A DNA stretch of 64,000 bases from Apostichopus japonicus (lineage: Eukaryota > Echinodermata > Holothuroidea > Aspidochirotida > Stichopodidae): NCBI RefSeq assembly GCF_037975245.1, contig NC_092573.1:23775265-23839264 (forward strand), in the 5' to 3' direction. The notes below the pieces were generated by a model. It ran no database searches. It saw only the letters and a program-made list of their open reading frames with translations, and was not told where the DNA came from. The position numbers were made by a program, and so were the translations under genes. Below are positions 23,308 through 35,530 of this stretch, one piece after another; position 1 is the stretch's first letter; each line of letters opens with the position of its first letter.

Positions 23308-26145
23308 GACCAAATCGAGCATATCAAGCATGTTTGATATTCGTTTGTGGCATCGTTTTTTTTTTTTTGTGTGTGTCGGAGTTGAGTCGGGTCGTAACAG
23401 TATACGGCTGTCAACGACACGACTCCGATCCGATTCTAATGGATAGCCAATTAGGAAGCGTTGTGAAACCAGATGACGGTTGTAGAAAGTCAAAATGGCG
23501 ACCCCCATGTGGACTGATGAGCAGTAGATTCAACTTTTGGAACTGTTGGCAATAGGTGCCCTGCCTTTATGACGCCAGAATTTAATAGCTAGAGCTTACC
23601 TCGAATTATGTAATATTATTGTGCCTAACCTTGGTAGGCCTATATATCAAATATACCAACCTAACGATATGTGATATAAATTACAACATTATATGCTGTG
23701 AACACGTTATCAACTAATTTAAATGGGCACCTGCAGCTCTATTATAATGCCCTGGTATGCTCTCTGTGAGGACGAGAACGAGGGCCCCTTCTCATCTCCC
23801 TGCTTCTATCAACATCATTTATACGTATTAGTTGATTTGTAACATTGGATTGCATGGTAGGGGGGGGGGGTGCGTCCATTCCAAATTACTATTTTGGAAC
23901 CACTGTTAGGGTTCATAATATCGGCTTTTATTCGATTATTTGTGTGTTTTTACATTCCTGTTGCTATTTTGTGCAAACTAATGCATGAGAATTAGAACTA
24001 ACAATTCAAACTAGAAATGAAATCAAATATGGTTCGTGTTTTTTTTTCAAAATGAACATACTCCAAACTTTGTTTCATTCATTTCTGTCTCAACAGAAAA
24101 ACACGTTTTCACTACACTATTCAGTAAGCTACATTTTCGATATTACAGAAAGTTTTGTTATACATATATTATCTGTTACATGATTGTTAGCCTGTTAAAA
24201 AAATACATTAAACAATGATACATTATATTTACTACATGATATGCTCAAATAATGCGCACATGTTAACATGAGTGATAAAGAAGAACGAGAATTAGTTATA
24301 TAACGCAAGAAATATTCACATTTTATTCATAATACAGTAAAGTTTAATTTGCTCATTTGATTTTGTTCTTTGTTAAACAAATTAACTCATAACACTAATT
24401 TTCAACAAGAAAGAGAACTTTTCAAATGAGTTTTGGAATCACGTGGTCAGCTATGTTGATTTTAAAGAAGCACATCTACTCTATTGTGTCATATTGTATT
24501 ATGGCATATAACTTAATATCGAGATATGTCGTTCTATAACCCCATCATGTAGAACTTTGTACTTAGCATGATCCCTTTCTCGGTATTAGTCGTACCATGA
24601 CGTAAATTAATACCTTACACTCATAAGATTCCCACTCAAGCCCTTTCATACTGATTGGTCTTGTGCGTATACAGGCTTAATAAACATTTCCTTCCCTTTT
24701 GTCGGGTAAAGATACCTACATGTAGGCTTATTTCGAGCTCATTCGAAACTCTGAACAACGCTTGAGTCAAAACAGTGCCTTCTTCCTTTTAGACTTTGAT
24801 GTCGTTCACTTTAAATTAAAAATACAGGCGTAAACTATCAAACGCTATCAAAATAGACGGTAAGTATGTAGAAAGGATACATATTATATCATAACATTTA
24901 AATTCAGGGCTACGAATTGCACTAAAACGTTAACAATACAAAGAATACAGTTTGCAGAAATACGAGAGTAGCTACCAATTGCAACCTAAAATTTATGAAA
25001 CAATATACACAATACCTCCACCTAAATATAGAAAACATATTTACCAGTCGTTGCATCTTCCCGTCTCCAGTGCGATACTGATACAACGCTATACGTTACA
25101 GACAACGCCCAACGCTAGGTACACGTATGACTCGACACGCATGACCGCGTCTAACCCGTTGCCTCAGAGTTTAACCCTCTGACCCGTATAGTCCATACTG
25201 GACTGCGTGCAAGAATCAATGCTTACCTGTCGCTACATACCGGCCCCAATAAGCTCACTCCAAGTGACTTATTCCAATAATAAATAACATTCACCTCTTC
25301 CATCGGAAAACAAGTAAACCTTAAACACCTTAAACACAATTTTTTCATTCAATATAACAAACAAACGTTGGAAATTACAATAAGTAAACATAACGATTAA
25401 ATCTCAATTACAGAATTCTACAAGACAACTATACACATACAAAGCAAGTCTTGCACGATTGTCCAAATATCGAAGGCATTAGCATAATAACCAATCAACT
25501 TTTCACAAACTTGGCAAGGGTTATTTCTAATCAAGGTTTTTCCACTTTCTTGATACCGATTAAATATAAGTGAAGGTCCACCAACCAACCTATTACGAAT
25601 CGTGTAGTAATTTTTTTTTTTCGCTAATTCATCGAAAACTTGGATTTTCAGAAACATTTCATTGTCAGGCCAGGAACAGAAATTCCATCCTTGCAAGCAT
25701 CTATATTTCTTTTTTGGTAAAAGTCCGATTTGCGCTGCGTTTCTTGAAAGTTACGTAGGCTTATAACTGTCGATTCGAGAGGTCAGGTTTCCAACTGCAC
25801 TTTTTATTGCGTAACTTTAATTAAGAATAAACTGTATTTAATGATGGGTATAATGACTTAATTATGGTATAACCCTATCGCCGGCTGCACTCGGCCAACG
25901 GTCTCGTTCATCACTTGAGTTGTACCCCCCCCCTCCCCCCGGAGGAGCCAAGTGGAGGATCCTTCCCCATAGAAACTAAACTTTTAGACGTGAATGGTGC
26001 ATTCTGAGGCACATTTAGACTATAAATCATAGGTCACAAAATGAGGTATTCACGCAAAGTTGTGCTTGATAACTGTTATTAATATGTGTGCGTGGAGGGG
26101 GAATTGAACCCCTCACCTCTCTCTTTCTCTCTCATTCTCGACTGA

Positions 26146-27624
26146 CTACGCAGAGTCATTTCTTGAAAGGCAAGTCATCAAATGCGCTACACAAGCTAAA
26201 AATATCAGGGCCAGTGCTACAACCGTCACAAAAACGATCAAAGTCACGCGTTCCGAAAACACAAAACCGCTTGAAGTCGGTCTAACTGTATGGTCGTCAG
26301 GATCAAGACTGGTTACCGTGGTGATCTCTGTTTCGCAGAAAATATGGAAAGGAAAAGCAACAGTTGTACTTTGATTACCATATCTTGGGTCAACGCATAC
26401 TGTTAACGTAGGGCGAATAAAACCAGAAGATGACCATGTGAGGAAATCAAAGAGATTACAATTGCACGTCCAATTATTAAATGCAATGTCAAGCACAAAT
26501 GGATCCATGACATCGAATAGCTGCTCTGGTAAACTTGAGAGGTTATTGACGGTTAGATCGACATCTCGAAGATTTTGGATACCAATAAATGAGAGACCAT
26601 GTACTGTATGGATCTGATTGTCACTTAAATCTATGACCTCTACGTTTATGTTATATCGGAAAGCGCCCTTAGGCAGTTGAGTGAGTTTGTTTTGTTCAAG
26701 ACTTAATATAACAAGTCTGGGAAGTTGTCGTAAAAATGATACCGGGACTCTATGAATGTTATTTCGAGCTAAACGAAGAACAGTAAGATTATAATGGTCT
26801 TCAAAACCGAAAACAAATCGGTCTATCACAGAGATCTGATTTCTGTCAAGAAATAGCAGTTTAAGGCCAGTAAACCCACTCAAAGAGAAGCCCTTCAAAG
26901 ATTGCAAAAGATTTCCTCTCAAGCTTAGAGTTTGACAGGAAGGTACTTCGACGGATACATTGGAGACTTTCGTGATACTGCTGTCTTCCAGGTAAATGCC
27001 GAAAAGGTTGGTCAAAACTGGTACACTTTGAAATATTTCAAAGGAAAAGCGATTCAAAATGTTACTGGACAGATGTATATACTTCAAAGTGAAGACGCCG
27101 TTCAGCGCGTCGGGGTGGACTTGATTTAAGTCGTTACCTATTACAAGCAGAATCTCAAGATTATGATTTGTATGAAAAGCATTTTCTGGAATAGTTAGTA
27201 TGTTATTATAGGAGAGATCAAGGTACGTGAGATTTGGTAGATTCTCTAATACTTTGATCGGTACTGATGATAATTTATTATGTTGCAGTTGCAGACCTTT
27301 CATCTGTTGATTGTTTTCAACGAGAGAATCATTTAAGACTAAAATACCATTCGACGATAACACCAGTGTCTCTAGTTGAGGCAATGGTGGAAGGATCACT
27401 AATCCATTCTGAAGACTTGATATATTAGTGAAAGTAACAAGTAATGTTACGTAACCTTGTAGGGTTGACTCCGAAGGAAACGTGCTTATATTTCTCGTCT
27501 GCCCGTTACAGTGTAACGTGAAAAAAACACGCTTACATTGTTGAGAACATCTTGCCACACGAAATGAGATGATAATAGTTAACAATATTGACAAGGAGAG
27601 AAGATTCTGTCTAGCTAAGAACAT
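26146..27624 (-). CDS. LRR receptor-like type I membrane protein, copy D (C/E hybrid)
   Basis: 492-residue intronless frame with the shared architecture and no TIR. It is mosaic. Residues 1 to about 300 follow C closely (LETLVLSSNG, FQSVPVL, TKVSNVS, LSLRGN). From about residue 306 to the end it follows E (LVILxLEQ, PKGAF, INVEVIDLS, LRDVD, SLDPDD, GFVF, ACVAHLMTC), differing from E there at only about two residues. The 5' flank shares the 136-bp duplication with C; the 3' flank shares the ~50-bp deletion with E. Private differences include Phe in 'VFFTL', Met in 'QMK' and Thr in 'VFTLK'. No disabling mutation is seen. Confidence 0.88.
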   Translation of the reverse strand: MFLARQNLLSLSILLTIIISFRVARCSQQCKRVFFTLHCNGQTRNISTFPSESTLQGYVTLLVTFTNISSLQNGLVILPPLPQLETLVLSSNGILVLNDSLVENNQQMKGLQLQHNKLSSVPIKVLENLPNLTYLDLSYNNILTIPENAFHTNHNLEILLVIGNDLNQVHPDALNGVFTLKYIHLSSNILNRFSFEIFQSVPVLTNLFGIYLEDSSITKVSNVSVEVPSCQTLSLRGNLLQSLKGFSLSGFTGLKLLFLDRNQISVIDRFVFGFEDHYNLTVLRLARNNIHRVPVSFLRQLPRLVILSLEQNKLTQLPKGAFRYNINVEVIDLSDNQIHTVHGLSFIGIQNLRDVDLTVNNLSSLPEQLFDVMDPFVLDIAFNNWTCNCNLFDFLTWSSSGFIRPTLTVCVDPRYGNQSTTVAFPFHIFCETEITTVTSLDPDDHTVRPTSSGFVFSERVTLIVFVTVVALALIFLACVAHLMTCLSRNDSA

Positions 27625-29268
27625 GATGATAGAAGTGTTCTTGTGATATGACAGCTTTCCCTCCAAGGTCTCTCTGCAAGGTGTACCTTTTGAAAAGACA
27701 CATCTGCGGTAGGAAAACTATTGTCCCCGTCTTGTTGTATCTATTTCAAAACTAGATACTTGTTTAGTTATACGGTATTAAGTTGCTTTGTGAAGATTCT
27801 AACTCCTTACCGTTATGTTTAAGGATTTTATCGTCTCAGTCAGTTTCATTTGATCATCCACAAAATGGCGATTTGTTTTACTCTTTGGTTCCTTGTGGCA
27901 ATCCGTAAGTTAAAGTCACCAACGACGATCATGTAATTAGATATAGAGAAAGTTATCAACTATTTAGGATCACGAAGAACAGGTCAAAATGAAATCGCAG
28001 TTCCGATCGTAAATGCGTCCCGCTCTGGACGAGCGTCAAAAGGTAATGAGACAGATTTAACAAGTTCATCCTCTTTGACAAAACAGAGTCGTCTTCTCCC
28101 ACTGTAAAACAAGATAGCATCTCACCAGTTAGGACCGATCTGAGAATATTCCGAAAAAAACAATTCACTTCAATACATATATTGAAGACTGTGGGGCAGG
28201 TGTGAAGATTTTTAATTGTTGCAATCCACATTATGATACAAAACAAAACTAAAAACAACTATTACATATCTTATTTATTTTAATTGGCCCTGCATGATGT
28301 CTCAATTAGATAGCAAATAACCAGCTGTAGGTCAGGTGTGAAGATTTTTAATTGTTGCAATCCACATTATCATACAAAACAAAACTAAAAACAACAATTA
28401 CATATCTTTTTTATTTTAATTGGCCCCGGGAGTCTCAATTAGATAGCAGTGGAGATAAATTAAGTTTCAAAGTGGTAAACCAAAAGAGAATTTCAAATCA
28501 ATAAGGACAAGTACTAGAATTTTTTTTAACTGTCTGTATATCGATAATGTAGATTATTGCATTATTTTGAAAATGTTTCTCTGTGAAGACAAAATAATAA
28601 ACAAGTTTGGAGTATGTAAATGTTTTAAAAACGAACCATATCTTCTTTCATTTCTTCGAATTATTAGTTCTCTTCTTATGCATAATTTTACACAAAATAT
28701 CCATAGGACTTTAAAGACACACATGCGAAACAATACCGATATTATGAACCCTAAGAGTAGATGGCGCTCTTTAGAATGAGCTATTTGGAATGGACGTACT
28801 ACCCCCACCCCCCCCCCTCACCCTACCTACGAAAAAAGGCGCGTATTATACTAAACGGCTTCGTATTTTTCGTTATTGTTGGTATTAAATATGTATTTAA
28901 TTTTTCAATTGGCTTTTAGTTACTCTATATTCATTGTTATTGATTAATCACATGCCTTTATGTCCCACATGTGGTAGTGTCCCATCTGAATTCGCTGCCA
29001 GCGGGTATGTGTATACGTAATTAATACATAGTAGCGCAAAAACACACAAGAATCTCGAATATAAGTTTGAAAATATGACATATTCTCTATACTCGACCGC
29101 ATTATAACAATGAAAATTATATGTGCACATAAGCCCATGTCTTATAGGCAGTTTTGCACTGCACCGACCCGACACAACTGCGAAAATCAGTCAGGTCGGT
29201 CCAATTTGCGGGAAAGATTGTTTCCGACCCGACCGCGATCCAACAGTCGGCTCTCGTCGTGACCAGAT

Positions 29269-29661
29269 TATTATGATTATTACCCCGTTATTTATATGGC
29301 GCAAAATCCAAGAGTTCTATGCGCTTGTAATTAACCCTGGTCATTGGTAACTTGTCACAAGTACACACCAAAGTGTGCACAATTCATACAATCTCTCCTG
29401 GGGCACCACAGTGCACCACGGCCACGTGTCTCCTGGGGGACTTCCCATAGGGTGCAACCATAAACCAGCGCAACTATATTTACAAGTCACCTCGCAAATC
29501 CCCATTTATACACATGGGTGAAGAGAGGCATGGAGATAAAGTGCCTTGCCCAAGGACACAACGCAATGATCTGGCCAGGGATCGAACCTGTAATCCTTAG
29601 AACCCAAGTCCACTGCCTTAACCACTTGACCACAACGCTCTCACGGACCACTCGACCACTC
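29269..29661 (-). mobile_element. tRNA-derived SINE, copy in unit E
   Basis: Paralogue of the SINE at 22914-23307, at the same site and nearly identical, with an exact 8-bp target duplication gaccagat (29261-29268 and 29662-29669). It arrived by unit duplication and not by a second insertion. Confidence 0.85.
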
Positions 29662-32496
29662 GACCAGATCGAGCATATCAAGCATGTTTGATATTCGTTT
29701 GTAGCATCGGTTTTTTTTTTTGTGTGTCGGAGTTGAGTCGGGTCGTAACAGTATACGGCTGTCAACGACACGACTCCGATCCGATTCTAATGGATAGCCA
29801 ATTAGGAAGCGTTGTGAAACCAGATGACGGTTGCAGAAAGTCAAAATGGCGACCCCCATGTGGACTGATGAGCAGTAGATTCAACTTTTAGAACTGTTGG
29901 CAATAGGTGCCCTGCCTTTATGACGCCAGAATTTAATAGCTAGAGCTTACCTCGAATTATGTAATATTATTGTCCCTAACCTTGGTAGGCCTATATATCA
30001 AATATACCAACCTAACAATATGTGATATAAATTACAACATTATATGCTGTGAACACGTTATCAACTAATTTAAATGGGCACCTGTAGCTCTATTATAATG
30101 CCCTGGTATGCTCTCTGTGAGGACGAGAACGAGGATCCCTTCTCATCTCCCTGCTTCTATCAACATCATTTATATGTATTAGTTGATTTGTAACATTGGA
30201 TTGCATGGTAGGGGGGGGGGTGCGTCCATTCCAAATTACTATTTTGGAACCACTGTTAGGGTTCATAATATCGGCTTTTATTCGATTATTTGTGTGTTTT
30301 TACATTCCTGTTGCTATTTTGTGCAAACTAATGCATGAGAATAGAACTAACAATTCAAACTAGAAATGAAATCAAATATGGTTCGTGTTTTTTTCAAAAT
30401 GAACATACTCCAAACTTTGTTTCATTCATTTCTGTCTCAACAGAAAAACACGTTTTCACTACACTATTCAGTAAGCTACATTTTCGATATTACAGAACGT
30501 TTTGTTATACATATATACTCTGTTACATGATTGTTAGCCTGTTAAAAAAATACATTAAACAATGATACATTGTATTTACTACATGATATGCTCAAATAAT
30601 CCGCACATGTTAACATGAGTGATAAAGAAGAACGAGAATTAGTTATATAACGCAAGAAATATTCACATTTTATTCATAATACAGTAAAGTTTAATTTGCT
30701 CATTTGATTTTGTTCTTTGTTAAACAAATTTACTCATAACACTAATTTTCAACGAAAAAAGAGAACTTTTCAAATGAGGTTTGGAATCCCGTGGTCAGCT
30801 ATGTTGATTTTAAAGAAGCACATCTACTCTTTTGTGTCATATTGTATTATGGCATATAACTTAATATCGAGATATGTCGTTCTATATAACCCCATCAAGT
30901 AGAACTTTGTACTTAGCATGATCCCTTTCTCAGTATTAGTCGTACCATGACGTAAATTAATACCTTACACTCATAAGATTCCCACTCAAGCCCTTCCATA
31001 CTGATTGGTCTTGTGCGTATACAGGCTTAATAAACATTTCCTTCCCTTTTGTCGAGTAAAGATACCTACATGTAGGCTCATTTCGAGCTCATTCGAAACT
31101 CTGAACAACGCTTGAGTCAAAACAGTGCCTTCTTCCTTTGAGACTTTGATGTCGTTCACTTTAAAATAAAAGTACAGGCGTAAACTATCAAACGCTATCA
31201 AAATAGACGGGAACTATGTAGAAAGTATACATATTATATAATATCATTTAAATACAGGGCTACGAATTGCACTAAAACGTTAACAATACAAAGAATACAG
31301 TTTGCAGAAATACGAGAGTAGCTACCAATTGCAACCTAAAACTTATAAAACAATATACACAATACCTCCACCTAAATATAGAAAACATATTTACCAGTCG
31401 TTGCATCTTCCCGTCTCCAGTGCGATACTGATACAACGCTATACGTTACAGACAACGCCCAACGCTAGGTACACGTATGACTCGACACGCATGACCGCGT
31501 CTAACCCGTTGCCTCAGAGTTTAACCCTCTGACCCGTATAGTCCATACTGGACTGCGTGCAAGAATCAATGCTTACCTGTCGCTACATACCGGCCCCAAT
31601 AAGCTCACTCCAAGTGACTTATTCCAATAATAAATAACATTCACCTCTTCAATCGGAAAACAAGTAAACCTTAAACACCTTAAACACAATTTTTTCATTC
31701 AATATAACAAACAAACGTTGGAAATTACAATAAGTAAACATAACGATTAAATCTCAATTACAGAATTCTACAAGACAACTATACACATACAAAGCAAGTC
31801 TTGCACGATTGTCCAAATATCGAAGGCATTAGCATAATAACCAATCAACTTTTCACAAACTTGGCAAGGGTTATTTCTAATCAAGGTTTTTCCACTTTCT
31901 TGATACCGATTAAATATAAGTGAAGGTCCACCAACCAACCTATTACGAATCGTGTAGTAATTTTTTTTTTCGCTAATTCATCGAAAACTTGGATTTTCAG
32001 AAACATTTCATTATCAGGCCAGGAACAGAAATTCCATCCTTGCAAGCATCTATTTTTCTTTTTTGGTAAAAGTCCGATTTGCGCTGCGTTTCTTGAAAGT
32101 TACGTAGGCTTATAACTGTCGATTCGAGAGGTCAGGTTTCCAACTGCACTTTTTATTGCGTAACTTTAATTAAGAATAAACTGTATTTAATGATGGGTAT
32201 AATGACTTAATTATGGTATAACCCTATCGCCGGCTGCACTCGGCCAACGGTCTCGTTCATCACTTGAGTTGTACCCCCCCCCCTCCCCCCCGGAGGAGCC
32301 AAGTGGAGGATTCTTCCCCATAGAAACTAAACTTTTAGACGTGAATGGTGCATTCTGAGGCACATTTAGACTATAAATCATAGGTCACAAAATGAGGTAT
32401 TCACGCGAAGTTGTGCTTGATAACTGTTATTAATATGTGTGCGTGGAGGGGGAATTGAACCCCTCACCTCTCTCTTTCTCTCTCATTCTCGACTGA

Positions 32497-33975
32497 CTAC
32501 GCAGAGTCATTTCTTGAAAGGCAAGTCATCAAATGCGCTACACAAGCTAAAAATATCAGGGCCAGTGCTACAACCGTCACAAAAACGATCAAAGTCACGC
32601 GTTCCGAAAACACAAAACCGCTTGAAGTCGGTCTAACTGTATGGTCGTCAGGATCAAGACTGGTTACCGTGGTGATCTCTGTTTCGCAGAAAATATGGAA
32701 AGGAAAAGCAACAGTTGTACTTTGATTACCATATCTTGGGTCAACGCATACTGTTAACGTAGGGCGAATAAAACCAGAAGATGACCATGTGAGGAAATCA
32801 AAGAGATTACAATTGCACGTCCAATTATTAAATGCAATGTCAAGCACAAATGGATCCATGACATCGAATAGCTGCTCTGGTAAACTTGAGAGGTTATTGA
32901 CGGTTAGATCGACATCTCGAAGATTTTGGATACCAATAAATGAGAGACCATGTACTGTATGGATCTGATTTTTGCTTAAATCTATGACCTCTACGTTTAT
33001 GTTATATCGGAAAGCGCCCTTAGGCAGTTGAGTGAGTTTGTTTTGTTCAAGATTTAATATAACAAGTCTGGGAAGTTGTCGTAAAAATGATACCGGGACT
33101 CTATGAATGTTATTTCGAGCTAAACGAAGAACAGTGAGATTATAATGGTCTTCAAAACCGAAAACAAATCGGTCTATCACAGAGATCTGATTTCTGTCAA
33201 GAAATAGCAGTTTAAGGCCAGTAAACCCACTCAAAGAGAAGCCCTTCAAAGATTGCAAAAGATTTCCATTCAAGTTTAGAGTTTGACAGGAAGGTACTTC
33301 GACGGATACATTGGAGAGTTTCGTGATACTGCTATCTTCCAGGTAAATGCCGAAAAGGTTGGTCAATTCGGGTACTCTTTGAAATATTTCAAAGGAAAAG
33401 CGATTCAAAATGTTACTGGACAGATGTATATACTTCAAACTGAAGACGCCGTTCAGCGCGTCGGGGTGGACTTGATTTAAGTCGTTACCTATTACAAGCA
33501 GAATCTCAAGGTTATGATTTGCATGAAAAGCATTTTCTGGAATAGTTAGTATGTTATTATAGGAGAGATCAAGGTACGTGAGATTTGGTAGATTCTCTAA
33601 TACTTTGATCGGTACTGATGATAATTTATTATGTTGAAGTTGCAGACCTTTAATCTGTTGATTGTTTTCAACGAGAGAATCATTTAAGACTAAAATACCA
33701 TTCGACAATAACACCAGTTTCTCTAGTTGAGGCAATGGTGGAAGGATCACTAATCCATTCTGAAGACTTGATATATTAGTGAAAGTAACAAGTACTGTTA
33801 CGTAACCTTCAAGGGTTGACTCCGAAGGAAACGTGCTAATATTTCTCGTCTGCCCGTTACAGTGTAACGTAGAAAACACACCCTCACATTGTTGAGAACA
33901 TCTTGCCACACGAAATGAGATGATAATAGTGAACAATATTGACAAGGAGAGAAGATTCTGTCTAGCTAAGAACAT
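32497..33975 (-). CDS. LRR receptor-like type I membrane protein, copy E (TIR-less)
   Basis: 492-residue intronless frame with the same architecture and no TIR. The first LRR (LEKLVLLSNG) matches distant copy A and not its neighbours C and D (LETLVLSSNG). Private changes include EGVF in the N-cap, LEGYVTVL, HANHN, LNLNGN and LVILNLEQ. Its C-terminal third is nearly the same as D. The mix of A-like and D-like segments implies exchange between the oppositely oriented blocks or retained ancestral variants. The frame is intact with a clear signal peptide, and the ATG is chosen for that reason. Confidence 0.88.
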   Translation of the reverse strand: MFLARQNLLSLSILFTIIISFRVARCSQQCEGVFSTLHCNGQTRNISTFPSESTLEGYVTVLVTFTNISSLQNGLVILPPLPQLEKLVLLSNGILVLNDSLVENNQQIKGLQLQHNKLSSVPIKVLENLPNLTYLDLSYNNILTIPENAFHANHNLEILLVIGNDLNQVHPDALNGVFSLKYIHLSSNILNRFSFEIFQRVPELTNLFGIYLEDSSITKLSNVSVEVPSCQTLNLNGNLLQSLKGFSLSGFTGLKLLFLDRNQISVIDRFVFGFEDHYNLTVLRLARNNIHRVPVSFLRQLPRLVILNLEQNKLTQLPKGAFRYNINVEVIDLSKNQIHTVHGLSFIGIQNLRDVDLTVNNLSSLPEQLFDVMDPFVLDIAFNNWTCNCNLFDFLTWSSSGFIRPTLTVCVDPRYGNQSTTVAFPFHIFCETEITTVTSLDPDDHTVRPTSSGFVFSERVTLIVFVTVVALALIFLACVAHLMTCLSRNDSA

Positions 33976-34929
33976 GATGATAGAAGTGTTCTTGTGATAT
34001 GACAGCTTTCCCTCCAAGGTCTCTCTGCAAGGTGTACCTTTTGAAAAGACACATCTGCGGTAGGAAAATTATTGTCCCCGTCTTGTTGTATCTATTTCAA
34101 AACTAGATACTTGTTTAGTTATACGGTATTAAGTTGCTTTGTGAAGATTCTAACTCCTTATCGTTATGTTTAAGGATTTTATCGTCTCAGTCAGTTTCAT
34201 TTGATCATCCACAAAATGGCGATTTGTTTTACTCTTTGGTTCCTTGTGGCAATCCGTAAGTTAAAGTCACCAACGACGATCATGTAATTAGATATAGAGA
34301 AAGTTATCAACTATTTATGATCACGAAGAACAGGTCAAAATGAAATCGCAGTTCCGATCGTAAATGCGTCCCGCTCTGGACGAGCGTCAAAAGGTAATGA
34401 GATAGATTTAACAAGTTCATCCTCTTTGACAAAACAGAGTCGTTTCTCCCACTGTAAAACAAGATGGCATCTAACCAGTTAGGACCGATCTGAGAATATT
34501 CTGAAAAAACAATTCACTTCAATACATATATTGAAGACTGTGGGGCAGGTGTGAAGATTTTTAATTTTTGCAATCCACATTATGATACAAAACAAAACTA
34601 AGAAAAAAATATTATATATCTTATTTATTTTAATTGGCCCTGCATGATGTCTCAATTAGATAGCAAATAACCAGCTGTACAGCTTCTGCTTGTATCATTT
34701 ACGAAAACACATTTTCATTATAAAATGACATCTCTGTTGAGAATAGGTAATTGGGAAACATATGAAAGATTTTGCTACATGGATTAAAATTATGAAGCAG
34801 CTTCGACGCAGTCTGATAGGCAGTATGTTTGTGTAAACGTAAGTTGGCCTGACGTTTCGATCCTTGCTTCAAAGTCTAAATGACATGTAACAGTAACAGA
34901 AGGGACAAAAACACACAGAGAATACAGAC

Positions 34930-35530
34930 AGGTTAATGAGCATAAGTTTGAATATAGAACATATTCTCTATATTCTACCGTATACTAACGATGAAAATTA
35001 TATACACATAGGCCCATGCTCTAAAGGCAGGTGCACACTGGTCCAGTTTGCGGGAAAGTTTGCTTCGGGCATATATAACAGTTTGATATTCGTTTGTGGC
35101 ATCGGGGGTTTTGTGTCGAAGTTGAGTCGAGTCTTGGCAGTATGCAGCTGTTAATGACACGTTTCCGATCGGATTCTAATGAATAGCCAATGAGGAAACG
35201 TTTTGAAATCAGGTGACGGTTGTAAGTCAAAATGGCGACCCCCATGTGGACTGATGAGCAGTAGATTCAACTTTTGAAACTGTTGGCGATATGTGCCCTG
35301 TCTGATGTATGACGCCAGTCATCGGCATTACAGTAATAAGAACTTAAAAGCTAGCGCTTACCTCGAGAGATGTAATGTTATTGTCCCTAACCTTGGTAGG
35401 CATATATATCAACTATACCAACCTAACAATATGTGATAAAATTACAACACAATATGCTGTGATTACGTTTTCATCTACACTTTAGATGGGCACCTGTAGC
35501 TCTTTTATAATGCCCTGGTGTGCTCCCTGT
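34930..35530 (-). repeat. Partial fourth block-2 unit with an empty SINE site
   Basis: From 34930 to about 35530 the sequence follows 16920-17330 and 22690-23775 (shared 'agtcaaaatggcgaccccca', 'gagcagtagattcaactttt', 'gggcacctgtagctct'). It runs through the SINE site without the SINE: 'catatataacagtttgatat' at 35079-35098. It ends near 35530, after 'tgctccctgtggg'. No LRR gene follows, so this is the eroded right edge of the array. Confidence 0.75.

Larger units (their letters stand above)
22566..28932 (-). repeat. Segmental duplication block 2, unit D
   Basis: Second ~6.36 kb unit. The interval between genes C and D (21261-26145) is nearly identical to that between D and E (27625-32496): both carry the same SINE at the same site, the same inverted repeat pair and the same G/C homopolymers. 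This near-identity is expected if the two intervals arose from one original C-E interval by unequal crossing-over. Confidence 0.85.
28933..34930 (-). repeat. Segmental duplication block 2, unit E
   Basis: Third unit, ending less cleanly. After gene E the upstream flank keeps a single 136-bp element, then continues at 34680 into 'cagcttctgcttgtatcat', which matches the reverse complement of the upstream region of genes A and B (about 4737-4760). E thus preserves the ancestral upstream arrangement that C and D have lost. Confidence 0.8.

Noticed and set aside
23151-23555. Several overlapping frames near 23.2-23.5 kb and 29.5-29.9 kb
   Set aside because: They overlap the SINE and non-coding unit sequence on both strands and contain no domain.
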